Shown: in pieces, positions 33,280-45,012 of the stretch
Layout: each line of letters starts with the position of its first letter
Numbering within the stretch: the first letter of the stretch is position 1
DNA from: Xylogone sp. PMI_703
Taxonomy: Eukaryota > Ascomycota > Leotiomycetes
Assembly: GCA_021399445.1 (NCBI GenBank)
Contig: JAJTUQ010000002.1
Coordinates: forward strand, 5,580,001-5,644,000
Direction of reading: 5' to 3'
Length of the DNA stretch: 64,000 nucleotides
The notes under the pieces: generated by a model
What the model saw: only the letters and a program-made list of their open reading frames with translations
What the model was told of the DNA's origin: nothing
Database searches by the model: none
Program-made: the position numbers and the translations under genes

Positions 33280-34299
33280 TCATACGCTCAGTGTATTGAA
33301 CGCAATAACTTTCCCTCCGACTGCAGGGCCACCCACAGGGCCCGCTATCCCTCCATTTGTTGTAATGTATAAAATATGCTGGTCAATCCGCGTTCGTCCA
33401 AATTGCGCAGCAGTATCACCCTCAATCACTGGGCTGTCAGCGGCACCAAGTACTGTGGAAACATTCCCAGATGGTGTGACCTTATAGAGCGTGTTTTGCG
33501 GATCCTGCGTTACATACGCGTTTCCAGCTATGTCGAAGGCGAAATCGTCCCCAAAGCGATCTGTAGCTAGCACTGTGGAATTCCCTGCTGGAGTGCCATC
33601 TTTGTGGATAGGTATCTTCGCAAAAAGAGCTTGTGCTGAATTGGTGTAGTAGAGATGGCTATCTCTAATCTTTACGCCGTTGATCCCAAGAGTTCCTGGA
33701 ACAGAGGTTGCATTGGGAAGCGGTACCATCGTTGAGTCCTGAAGAGTAATGTGATGCTTGCCAGTAACTAAATCAACTAGCCACACTGCACCCAGTCCAC
33801 TGTCGCTCACTAAAACAAGTTTCTTTGACTCCTCCAGAATAGTTAATCCATTGAGGAAGTTTCCTTCTGGGATATCCACCACCTTTTTAACCGTCGCTGG
33901 GTGGAAAACCCGGCTTCCATGCGAAATGAAAGATCGCATATCGACCTTCCAGATGGAGTAGGATCCAGGTACTGTTGCAAGTGCTGTGAGAGAGAAGTTG
34001 CCTACAACAACCGCAAATTGATCAGGTTGAAACTCTGCAATCCCTAGAACACTGGTGGCATGCGGGAAGGAGTATATGGTAGTTGTATTATCTGGTTCGA
34101 ATGGATCGATCAAGTGTATCTCAGGGCGGTCGATCAACGTAACTAGCAGGTCTCCACTATTACGGACAGCAATATTCTCAACCCAGGTACCAAGAGGAAA
34201 TTCGTATACGGTTTTTAAAGCTGGTTTGATAAACGACGCTCCGCATCTTGTCATGAGGGCTGTTAGGAGTATCAGTCCGCCAAAATTGAACCGCAGCAT
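33280..34299 (-). CDS. Secreted six-bladed beta-propeller (SMP-30/NHL-like), 339 aa
   Basis: A single exon from ATG 34299-34297 to the stop at 33282-33280. Residues 1-22 are a signal peptide (LILLTALMTRCGASF). The rest has the repeated pattern of a lactonase-like propeller: WVENIAVRNSGDLLVT, SVLGIAEFQPDQFAVVV, FLNGLTILEESKKLVLVSDSG, GTLGINGVKIRDSHLYYTNS, DDFAFDIAGNAYVTQDP and a closing HILYITTNGG. Several N-X-S/T sites fit a secreted protein. Fungal members are often found in secondary-metabolite clusters, and some related propellers (AsR5/EupF type) catalyse hetero-Diels-Alder reactions; many others are uncharacterised. Substrate unknown. It is intronless, unlike most genes here. Confidence 0.82.
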   Translation of the reverse strand: MLRFNFGGLILLTALMTRCGASFIKPALKTVYEFPLGTWVENIAVRNSGDLLVTLIDRPEIHLIDPFEPDNTTTIYSFPHATSVLGIAEFQPDQFAVVVGNFSLTALATVPGSYSIWKVDMRSFISHGSRVFHPATVKKVVDIPEGNFLNGLTILEESKKLVLVSDSGLGAVWLVDLVTGKHHITLQDSTMVPLPNATSVPGTLGINGVKIRDSHLYYTNSAQALFAKIPIHKDGTPAGNSTVLATDRFGDDFAFDIAGNAYVTQDPQNTLYKVTPSGNVSTVLGAADSPVIEGDTAAQFGRTRIDQHILYITTNGGIAGPVGGPAVGGKVIAFNTLSV

Positions 34300-36143
34300 C
34301 CTCCCTACTGTTTAAGATATGTTTAAGTTATGGTAAATAGGGGGAAGTAGCTTGGAACCGAAGTTAATGCAATGGTATTATTGTGTCTCGCTGCCTCTGG
34401 CCTATTATTTATATCAACTCCAGATTCAAGGAGATAAGCAATGACTCAGGCCCTTTGGTTCTACTAATCGTCGTATCGGATTTTAGACGATATGGCTTTA
34501 TAAATCAACTAAGCACAGCATACAGTTAACTCCGTTTATCTCGAGTCTAGAGTCTCTTAATTCCCAAATTGTGCCTCTATCAACTGATAAATTGGTGTAT
34601 TCATGATATTAGCAATCATAGGTTTGAATAACTTATCAGTAATCGCTCGTTGTGGAAATTAACTCATCGCTAGCTACATCTAATTGTCGGCTCGCTCATT
34701 TTGACCCATTTTCCACTGGTTTCCCAATAGTCGGAGCCTAGCTCAAAGCTTATATCAAGAACATGTATAAATCGTCGAGGCAATCATAGCTGTACTTATG
34801 AACTGTAACGTGGATTTAGTGTTTGAGAGTTCATTGTAGGGTGGCCTTTCTTACTCTTTTGTCTAATTCTTCATTACGAAATGATTCCTTCTAGCTTTGA
34901 ACAATTGTGCTATATAATAATGTAGCATTAATGCTAGTATGTGTTCCAGCCTCCGGCCGTTCGCTCGTTTTAGTGCATTTGTAGGTGTGAGACCCTGTAA
35001 GCAAAGCGCTGTAGGGCCTGTAGTACGGTAGCCGGTGAGCCTCAGTCGGTAACCACTCCCTGATTAACCTGAATTATAATCAAATAAATTAGTCCATAAC
35101 TTGACTATTGTAAAACTAGCCAAGTATAGTAAATGCTCAAATACGAGAGTATTTTCGAAGTCTTGTTTGATTGCTATACTGCGCACCGTGTCTGAGCTGC
35201 GTCTGGTTGTGGGTTAGCCCATTAGCTAACCGGCCAGCCAGTAGGCAAATGCAAAATATCGGGCTATGGACCGGACCATCGGCTCCGAATAATCGGCAGA
35301 ACCATAGCCAATGGTCAGTTGTAGCCCATGGGCCACAATAGAACACTTTTAATCATCATCTACCCTTGAAGATTCTATTCACATGCCTCGAATGCCAATA
35401 ACAGCATAGATGCGGTCGACCGGTAAACAATCACTTGCCAGCTCTGTGGTTGTTTCCTCATTCTTTAAAATTAAGGATGCAAAACTTACATGCACTCGAT
35501 GCTCACACAACACTCATGCTTTTGGTTGACAGCGCCAACTTCGAGGCTTAACTTGTCAGGCCGTAGTTGATCTTCTCTATGAAAGAATTCTCGATGGATC
35601 AACATGGCTCTGACGCCAGAATTCAAGAAATCCGATGATGCATTGATATTTTAGCAGCGGCTTTACCCTTACTTAAAGTACTTAGGTTCTAAAAAATTCG
35701 TCATGTCGAGTGATTTCAGGCGTCAACATCCTCAACAATTAGCCTAAATATACACGTGATTTGTAGTCTAATGACGCGTCATAGCAACAATTATAGTGCC
35801 GTTAAGATATATGCGTGAACCTCCTATTCAGGCTTGAGTATATTGATGAATTGGGAGAGATTATAACAATAAATGGAGTTGTAATACTTTGGGTTGTGGT
35901 ATCAACATTGTGGAGCGCAGTGCCTTCAAGCGAAGCCTAGTATTCATAATTTAGCAAAACATCAGTAGAATCAAGCTTCATAGATTAAAAAGTTCTGCCT
36001 GACATGGATTTGATCTTGCGCAAATAGAACCAAGGAGGAGGCAGCAACTTCGAATCACTTTCCCAAAGAAAATTATTTGGCTGCCTACGTATCTCGAGTT
36101 ATATAATGTATTAACAAAATCCAATTATTCGCAAAATCCCTCC
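34300..36143. other. Intergenic, with one repeat fragment
   Basis: About 1.8 kb without a gene. At ~34990-35035 a CTGTAGGGCCTGTAGTACGG fragment resembles the centre of the 28.4 kb element. The rest is AT-rich and includes the promoter of the ABC transporter. Confidence 0.45.
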
Positions 36144-39100
36144 ATGGCTTTGTCATTTCTGCATTGTCCGTCCCCTGTATGGGATAACGGACGGGTTTCG
36201 ACTTGCGTCCAGCGGAACTATCTCAGCATTCTAATTCCACTGGTAACTTGTGCCATCTCTCTCGTGTTACTGCGTATCCTTCCTCGAATCCATCGCAATC
36301 TGCGAGCACAGCAGTCCCCGCATAGCGAACCACTATCTTCTTCAGAAAACAGAGCAAATGGCGTTCGATACATCACCCTTACCAGCCCGCGCTCAGCCCA
36401 GTTCGAAGGTCGACTTCTCTTAGCTGATGTGACTGTTGGAGTTGTACTAGTCCTCTATGCTTCTCAATTGGAATCAGCTCGCCTGTCGCCGTGGGTGTCT
36501 GTCCTCTCCTCAACGTATCTATATTTTCTCTACCGCAGTAGAACGCGGAAAGACTCGAAAGATCCGGCCCTCCTCGCTCAACTTTGGTCACATTCTTCTA
36601 TATTATATACTTCACAATGGCTGTGTTTGAGTGTAATTGCATACGCAGCCACCATAGAGCATTTTGATCCCTACGTTATTACGGTCGTAGGTCTTCGACT
36701 TGCTCTCTTTACGTTATTATTATTGCTCCAATTTACCGCTCCTAGAGCCTTAGTGGATGGGTTCGATAATGGGGATGATTATGATTCTGTACTGCCATCA
36801 GAAGAGCAGACTGCAAGCCTTCTTTCTCGTCTCACTTTCTGGTGGGTGGGCGACCTCGTCTGGAAACCGTATCGCAACACTCTCCAAGTTTCTGACCTGC
36901 ACGACTTGACTCAAGATCAAAAATCCTCTGTAGTTGCTTCATCATTTCACTTGATCACTTCTGTTTCTCTACCCCTTCTCTGGCGACTATACCACTTCTT
37001 CAAGTGGGATATATTATTGCAAGGCACATGGGCTGCCATCATGAGCGTAGCGATGTTTGTTCCAGCGGTACTGCTGAGGCTTATTCTTGATTATCTGGAA
37101 TCGCCGGACATAATGACCCGCATGACAGCGTGGTTATGTGTAGCAGGCTTGTTTGTCTCTGGAGTGTTGTTCAGTCTTGCTGATTGCCACTGTGAGTGGA
37201 TTGGCCGTAGGATAAGTACCAAGATGCGGGCTATTCTCATCAATGAGCTCTACACTAAGGCCCTACGCAGGAAATTGTCCGAATCACCCGATGAAGGTGA
37301 CGACAGGGATGATCCAGGCGCCAATATCAGCAATGGTACTATTCTTAACCTCATGGCCATTGATTCAACGAATATCAGCGAGATTAGTGCGTACCTACAC
37401 TTTGTATGGATCAGCTTCCCTTTACAGATATCTGTTGCAACATATCTGCTCTATAGGACTCTAGGCATCAGTGGAGTAGGTGGTGTTGTGCTGATGCTCG
37501 TTTTGCTTCCCCTGAACGTCGCAGTCAACAAGCGGCAGTCTACAGCACAAGCACAGCTATTAACGGCCACGGATGCTCGAATCCATTCCAGTAACGAATT
37601 TCTATCCAATATCCGTATCATAAAGTTCTGCGCGTGGGAAAACGGTATTAAAGAGCGAATAACCAAGCTGCGAAACATCGAGCTCAAACGGCTGCGCTCC
37701 TACTTCATTTGGTGGTCTATCTCTATGACGATCTGGTATTCAATTCCGTTCATTGTCACCATTTTGACATTACTATTTTATACTGTTATATTTAGGAATA
37801 GTCTAGAATCCTCGGTTGCTTTTCCTGCGCTGGCTGTGTTTGCACTACTCCGGATGCCGTTGGATAGGGTAGCAGCTACAATATCTTTTGTCTTGCAGGC
37901 TCATGTTTCTTTAGTTCGTGTTGATAGATTCCTTAAGGAGGAGGAAACGTCAAAGTATGTTAAGTCCTTAGGAGAGCAGGACTCAAGCATTGGCTTTGAT
38001 AACGCCACCCTAGAATGGTCTTCCCGGAGACTTGATGTTGTGTCTATCCAAGACGATATTCAGCTTCCCGACATATCTCCTACTACACACTTCAGGTTAC
38101 ATAACCTTAAGATCAGCTTCTTGAGCGGTAGACTTAATATAGTTTGCGGTGCTAGTGGTTCTGGCAAAACCTCGCTCTTACTCGCGCTCCTAGGAGAGAT
38201 GAGCCTACTCCAGGGTCGAATTCTTCTTCCATCTGATGTGGATGAAGCCAATTCATTATTTCATCGGTTCAACAGAAAAATATTCGCATATTGTTCACAG
38301 GAACCATGGATTATGAACCGGACGATACGGGCGAACATTCTTTTCGGCCTACCTTTCGACAGCCAACGCTATCAGTCTGTATTGAACGCAGTCGCCTTAT
38401 CCGAAGACCTCAAAGCGCTCGACAAGGCCGATGAAACAATGGCTGGGGAAAAGGGTAGTCGACTCTCTGGCGGACAAAAGCAAAGAGTTAGCCTCGCACG
38501 GGCGTTATATAGTCGGGCTCAGTACGTTCTCCTGGATGATTGTCTAAGCGCTGTAGATTCCAAAACCGCGAGGCACATTTTCTTCCACGCTATTAAGGGC
38601 CCTTTGATGAATGAGAGGGCTTGCATTCTAGCCACGCATAATACAAGATTAGTTCTCCCTCATTGTGATTTCGCAGTCTTTCTGGAGAACGGGCAGGTAA
38701 AAGCGCAGGGAACGCCAAAGAGTCTTGTCTTGGCAGGTATCATTGGAGCAGGTGCTATTGAGGGTCAGGATGAGCAGCCAGAACTGCCCACTCGTGGGCT
38801 CAAGTCGGATACGTTAACAGATTCCAATCAACTAAGCAGAGGAGAGTTGCTAAGTGACTCAGACGTAACGGAAATCCGGGCGGAAGCCAAGGCAGACTAC
38901 GAGGAAGACAAGTCTATCGGAGCTGTTGGTTGGCCTGTAATGAGATTTTTTCTGATTTCAATGGGAGCTGGCTGGTTCTGGACCATTTTTTTCTCCAATT
39001 TTGCTGCTCAACAATTAACTTCCCTCGGCACAAATCTTTGGATAAAACTATGGGCGCATCAATACGATATCCAAGAAAAGAAGAGCGGATTGCTCCCGCA

Positions 39101-40883
39101 AGCCCAAGATAAAGTTGATCCGACTTACTATTTGGCGGTGTATGGGGTAATATGCCTTACCTTTGTGACGATATCCTTCTTTCGTGATGCTATCACGCTC
39201 TACGGTGCTCTTAAGGCGTCCTCCAGAATCCATGATCGTCTCTTAAACTCAGTTCTTCATGCCAAATTAGTTTTCTTCGACAAAGTCCCTCTTGGGCAGA
39301 TCACAAACCGCTTTTCCAAGGATATTGAGGTACTAGACAGGGAACTCGCTCCTTATATGATTAGTACACTTCAGCTTTCCATATTACTTGTTATCATTAT
39401 TATTCTCATCTCCACTGTGTTTCCAACTTTCTTTCTAATAGCTGTGATTGTCTGCTTGGTTTACTACAGTATCTCGTAAGTCTTCTCCAATCTCTGAAAA
39501 GAGAAACCTCCTAGTCTGGTTTATCAGTGGCGGGAATCTCTTACGCTAGATATCATTTTCACTGATCCTGAAAGTCTCCATTTTTTCACGTTTTGATCTG
39601 CTAGTCTTGATATTATCTAAGAGTCAATACTGATGTTAAGATTCAGAACGGTATATATAAATAGCTCTCGGGACCTAAAACGAATTGAGTCTGTTGAAAG
39701 GTCTCCTCTATATCAGCAATTTGGAGAGACGTTATCTGGATATGTAACTATCCGTGCTTATGGCAACGAGTCATCTTTCACGAAGCAGACTCACAGACTG
39801 ATTGACTGCTATAACCGACCACATAATCTCCTATGGGCTGCTAAAGAATGGTTAACTTTCCGTGTTGGCAGTATAAGCTCTCTGATATCGGCTCTGACGG
39901 GGTCGTTTGCTCTCTGGCAGCTCGGTTCCATCAATTCGGGCGTTGTGGGCCTTGTCCTAACGTACGCATCAACCTTTACAGAAAACGTGTTGTGGCTCGT
40001 GCAGCTTTATGCCATCATTCAGCAAAACTTCAATTCCATAGTCCGACTTATAGAATATATAGAGGTGGAGCAAGAGCTTTCAAAGCCAGCAAATCCTACC
40101 TTCAGGCCGCCAGCCCAATGGCCGTCTCAGGGCTGGGTATATTTTCAGGGATACTCTACGAAATACGCCCCGAATCTAGAACCCATCCTCAGGAGTATCA
40201 ATTTTGAAGCGAGGCCAGGGCAACGAGTTGCCATAGTTGGACGTACGGGAGCAGGGAAGAGTACGGTAACGCTCGCATTAATCAGGGCACTTGAGGCATC
40301 TGGTGGTCAGATAATGATAGACGGAGTTGATATTGCAGCTATCAGCCTAGAGCAGCTGCGCCAGGCCGTTACTGTTGTGCCACAGGATCCAACCATCTTC
40401 AACGGGAACCTGCGGGATAATATGGACCCTCTTCGCTACTATACGGATGAAGAGATTTTTGCCGCTCTGCGCAATGTCCACCTGCTGGATTCGTTGGGAT
40501 CATCCAGTTTGGATCAACCTGTCACTAGCCTTTCCCTAGGTCAGCGCCAGCTCATGTGCATAGCGCGCGGCCTGCTACGCCGATCCCGCATATTAGTACT
40601 AGATGAGGCAACCGCGTCAATAGACAGTGAAATGGACGCATTGGTCCAGTCAAGTTTACGTACAAGTATCGTTTCAGGTACAACTGTATTGACCATCGCT
40701 CACAGACTGCACACAATTGCCGATTACGATCGTGTAGTGGTATTGGATGCTGGAAGGGTGGTCGAACAAGGATCAATCAAGCACCTCCTGAGTCGTCGGG
40801 GCCCAGATGCGGTCTTTAGGAATCTCTGTGAAGAGTCCGGTGATTTGGAGAAAATCGAACGCGTGGCTAATAAAGCTTCATAA
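36144..40883 (+). CDS. ABCC/MRP-type full-length ABC transporter (1522 aa)
   Basis: Exon 1 36144-39475 and exon 2 39647-40883, with a 171-nt intron (GTAAGT..ATTCAG); total 4569 nt. The order is N-terminal extra membrane domain (TMD0-like), TMD1, NBD1, TMD2, NBD2. NBD1: Walker A GASGSGKTS (~669), signature LSGGQKQR (~774), Walker B YVLLDDCLSAVD with Asp in place of the catalytic Glu, as is usual in ABCC proteins. NBD2: Walker A GRTGAGKST (~1308), signature LSLGQRQ (~1405), Walker B ILVLDEATASID. Splicing rebuilds the conserved intracellular stretch YYSISTVYINSSRDLKRIES. The likely role is export of conjugated or amphipathic compounds at the plasma or vacuolar membrane. It may serve nearby oxidative enzymes, but there is no direct evidence for that. 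Confidence 0.92.
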
Positions 40884-41387
40884 AGTGGCACATAAATAAA
40901 GTATGAACACATTCAACGAGATGTGACGCGCTTAAATCGCTCTTGGGCTGAGGCTCTACTACATGTATATTTTATCTACTAGCTAGCTAACATAGCTCAA
41001 ACCAGAAATTGTAGTGTTAGACGAATAGACTAAATATAGTCAAAACTACAAGGAATGAAGTTCAGAATATATCTCAATGAATATTCGGATTCTCAACCTT
41101 AAAGTTGCAAGTACAGCCTTGTTATCTAAGTACATTGAATCTACCTATTCTAAGAATAGTGCAGATCTAACTCATTCGATGTGCGATTTAATAAGGATTA
41201 TACAATTTTTACAGAATGTGAGGGTTTCATTATCCATTATACTGGGGGCATTCGTTCAGGTTAGGTATATTCATATGAAACTGGAGAAATATGATACATG
41301 CAGAGCTTAGTTCAGATACACGATGATGCTGACACAACCACTCAACATCAGTAATCCGTTATATAGAGACAAGTTAAGACAGGATGT
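40884..41387. other. Intergenic between convergent genes
   Basis: A 500-bp AT-rich gap with a single frame (41077-41310) that resembles nothing. Confidence 0.45.
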
Positions 41388-44227
41388 CTATTTATTTCTT
41401 GTCAAAGAGAACCACTTCTTTTTCTTGGGTGGTGTATATGAAAGAGCCATCCTGACTGCATACTCCAAAACTTCGCTCACCCCTTCGCCCGTCGAGGTAG
41501 AGCATTCTAAGTATTTACATGCACCTACTTTTTTGGCCAAGTCTTTCCCCTGAATTGTTGTCAGTACTTGCCGCCCAATATATACAAGTCGGGCCGTTAC
41601 CTCTTGCCGTGATATTGGTTCTCCTAGAGCTCCTGAACCCACACGACGCAGATGTAGCCGTTTACGAGCTTGTTTTGTTAATTTTCGATTTTCAATACCA
41701 GTCCCCAGTAGTATAACAGGCTGTTCAGGGTAAATATCAGAAGCCATCCTCGTCCACTATAGCCTTGATTAGTTAATATTGGTAAAATGGGGATTTTGAA
41801 ACTAGAACGCACACGATTAACGGCGCTCACGGCTATCGGATGGTCGATAGGGAAGCACACTAAGATAACATCTCCTAGAGGAAAAAGAGATTTATATGGG
41901 TCTATCAGAGAACTAGTTATCTCACAAATAGTAAGTTCTACTACTTTATTGTTGACCGGTATAGATCTGGTATATTCGCGGTATTGGCTAAATTCTGTGA
42001 CGCCGGCCTGCTACACAGTTAGCAATAGGAATTGGAAACTGCCAGTTACTCTCACCTTCGAATCACCAAGCTCCCTTTACAGATGCATTAGCAAGAATAC
42101 ATGAAACAAGAGGTAGTTACCAACTTGAAGAGAGAGTCCCTCGCAAAATAGTCATCTCCTACAATTATCAGTCTCTTACAAATGTTAGGAATGCCTCCAT
42201 GAACAGAGTCGGTAGCTTGGGTATTGTATGTTCCAGATTTCGGGCCACGGGGCACCTCCGTAAGGGTTGTTGCTGCATGCTGCCCCGGTATATCTTCAGC
42301 TGAAGGCATATGGTTGGTTGTAAGTGTTGAAGACGGTCCAGGTGAACTAACAGATCTATACTTGTCCACAAAACACTTTGGGAAGAGGCCAGTTTTTAGA
42401 GTGCCCCAAGTATCCTTGTATTCGCCCTCATACCAACCTTCGTCAACATCCTCAGTTACAGTGATTACCTGCCCAGCTCCGAAACAGAGATCATCTTTAT
42501 GATCTGAGATATATTTATACCATGCCTGTACTTGGAAGCGTGGGCTGACCACTTGCTTTGATATAGCTTGTTGATCTTTGTCAATGGTTATACCGGGACT
42601 CACACCTAAAACAAACCCTATTAGATCCTATCAGGAAGCATGTCAATTCATAGCAAATCCTGTCGACACATACCCTTTTGATTAGTTTCTTCTATGAAAG
42701 ACCTATTTTGTCCGGCTGTTGATGACTGGGACAAGTTTAAGTGCCCTTCCCGGGATGGGCTATCTATCTTGACCGTTGATTGCTTTATAAAGGTTGAAAG
42801 AACCGCTCTACATCCTTCCTCTCGTGCAAGATTCCCCTCTGCGTGATGAATATCAGCAATTAGGCGCAAGGCTTTGATCGCGCTTTCATTCCCAGGCGGT
42901 CCTATCCGGCGATAACCATTATATGCCTCTCGACCATATAGATAAGCCTCTGTGTACTCCTCCTTCTTGAAAAGGACTTCGGCAAGTGTGAGCTTATCGC
43001 GTAACACGTCTGCTTTGTCAATTTTTGCATATCGTGACCCCGCTGAGATTTTATCTTTTAGAACAGAATGAGCGCCGTTCCACTTTTCCTGTTTTCGGTA
43101 CGTTTCAACTAGCATAGTCATGACCTCGGACAATAAATTATGATGAGAAACTGGGAAGGAGCCGTCAGATTTCGCCATAGTTAAACAATTCTGGAAGAGG
43201 TGTTCGGCTCCACTAAAGTCTTCGTCATTAAAGTTTTGCTTTCCCTGTTGAAGTAAAGCATTGACCATTTCGAATTCAAGTTCTGTATCCGAGTCAAAGT
43301 GCTCGCTATCACTCAAGTCTCCAACTTGATTTGGGCCTCTCTCGGTGAATACTGTTTTGCTGTTAGACAGGGTAGACTGCGATTCTTCTTCAAACTCATA
43401 GATAGGAGAGGATGAAATCCATCGGCGCATAGGTTCGTTCGACTTCATTGGAAAACAATCACCGCATTCCGATTCATAAGTGAAACCTTGGCCATACTCT
43501 GATAGGGTAGTAGATGCTGAAGAGACAACGCTAGCTGCCGATTGAATACAGTTTCTCAATCTCGTTAAGGTCTGAACTTGTTTAGTTTTGGTGGAAGACT
43601 CCACAGTGCTCGTTAAGTTGTTTATGCGGGTGTTGATATCAAAGGCGATGCGCCGAACTGATTCATAAAACTCATCTAAATTTACCAAAATTGTATCTGT
43701 TGATGCCTTCAACGTCACTTGATTCCATCTAGCCATAGAGTCAGAAACGAAAACAGAAAGGGATCCAGCTTCAGAACTTACAGTATGACAGTTTGCAAAG
43801 ACAGCTGTATAGTATCACGGTAGGTTCGTATCTGCTGCTGAAAAATTATAATTTCTTCCGAGGCACCTTTGAGTCGCAAATGCTTTCGGGCCCCGTTGAG
43901 TAGCCTGACGTCCTTGTTCACCTTATCTAGTATTGTTTGAAGCTCGTCAAGGGTAGTTTGTCCATCCATGATGGATTGAGACAGGTTATCCAAGTGGTTA
44001 CCAATATGGCCAGTTGATTGAAGGGAAGACCGAACATTCTGTTCTTCTAGGGTACTTTTCATTGTACTCAATACTCGCGAAAAGTTCTCGACCTCGGTGA
44101 GCAATCCCTTGACTGCAACATCTGCCAGGGCCGCGCCATCATGGAAGTCTTTGATTGCAGCTGCAACCTTGATACACGTACCCAGCAAGCCAATGACACC
44201 AGTTGTGATAGAGAGAGGATCCGCCAT
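41388..44227 (-). CDS. NLR-like fusion: fungal STAND N-terminal domain, TPR-like helices, SH3 and pseudo-Rho GTPase (855 aa)
   Basis: Six exons: 44227-43782, 43728-42674, 42605-42121, 42070-42056 (15 nt), 42010-41813 and 41756-41388; total 2568 nt. Residues 1-150 (MADPLSITTGVIGLLGTCIKV onward) match the helical N-terminal domain of fungal STAND/NLR proteins. Residues ~300-460 are TPR-like helix pairs (QQGKQNFNDEDFSGAEHLF; VLFKKEEYTEAYLYGREAY). Residues ~524-580 are an SH3 domain (VQAWYKYI, GWYEGEY, GLFPKCFV). Residues ~643-855 follow a Rho GTPase (VILVCFPIDHP, YPEQPVILLGTGIENR, KDLAKKVGACKYLECST, C-terminal PPKKKKW). But the P-loop reads GDDYFARDS, the DTAGQ motif is CEITS, G4 lacks its Asp and there is no CaaX box, so GTP binding is unlikely. 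No NACHT or NB-ARC is present. Confidence 0.78.
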
Positions 44228-45012
44228 CTTAGATACCTGGCTTCAATACTATAAAAGCGTCATATCTTGAGATATATCTGTCGTCTGTATGCAAGGCTCT
44301 AATTCAATCATGCACTAGGTGTCGAAAATCTCTAGGAACAGGCTTTTGCTGTCAGGAAGTTGTTTCCATAGCACAGCACCTATACGGATACACTCCTAAT
44401 AGCGGTAGAAAACTTCAATATCAAGTTAATAAAGCCTTTTGAAGATATCTCTGGAATTTTGGAGTTGGAGATTTCGCGCTCAGCCGCAATGCGCCACAGC
44501 AGGCTATACCTATACCAGATCGCCACCAATTATTGGCCCATCCCATGATCTAATCTATGCACCACATTGCATTCTGGCTTTGTATGCAAGATGCAAACTT
44601 TGATTCTAAATTTTTGAGCAAATCACAAAATATTGAGCCTATAAGGGTAATCAAGATATTACAGGAGGATGCAATATGTAGCCATGTTGATATATTGCAG
44701 ACAGAACTGAGGCTACGGGAAGTGTTATACCAAGGGATGGATGCCTAGGGCCACATGACCCACCGACATAAGAGAATCTAGGCCTTATTCAGCGGAATTT
44801 CCGAATCTAGGCAGTATTGTATCAAAAAGATCTTAGAGATTAAGTGAATGTCGCTTACATCGTCCCAATGCTTTCATGCCTCTTCAAATGTTAGTCCGAG
44901 TATTCTGGTAGGCTCTGTTCAACCGTTTCGGATAGAAGCCTATTACATCTACTTAGAGAAACTAACCTGTCATTTTAAGTCGAAAAAATGTACTTATATT
45001 ATTTATGAATTT
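44228..45012. other. Intergenic
   Basis: A 785-bp gap between two minus-strand genes. Short plus-strand frames at 44557-44748 and 44848-45234 match nothing; the second overlaps the end of the transporter gene. Confidence 0.4.

Noticed and set aside
14181..40883. A single large secondary-metabolite cluster from the UstYa-like gene to the ABC transporter
   Set aside because: No backbone enzyme (PKS, NRPS, terpene synthase) is present, the genes are spread among empty repeat-rich gaps, and the enzymes are common outside clusters.
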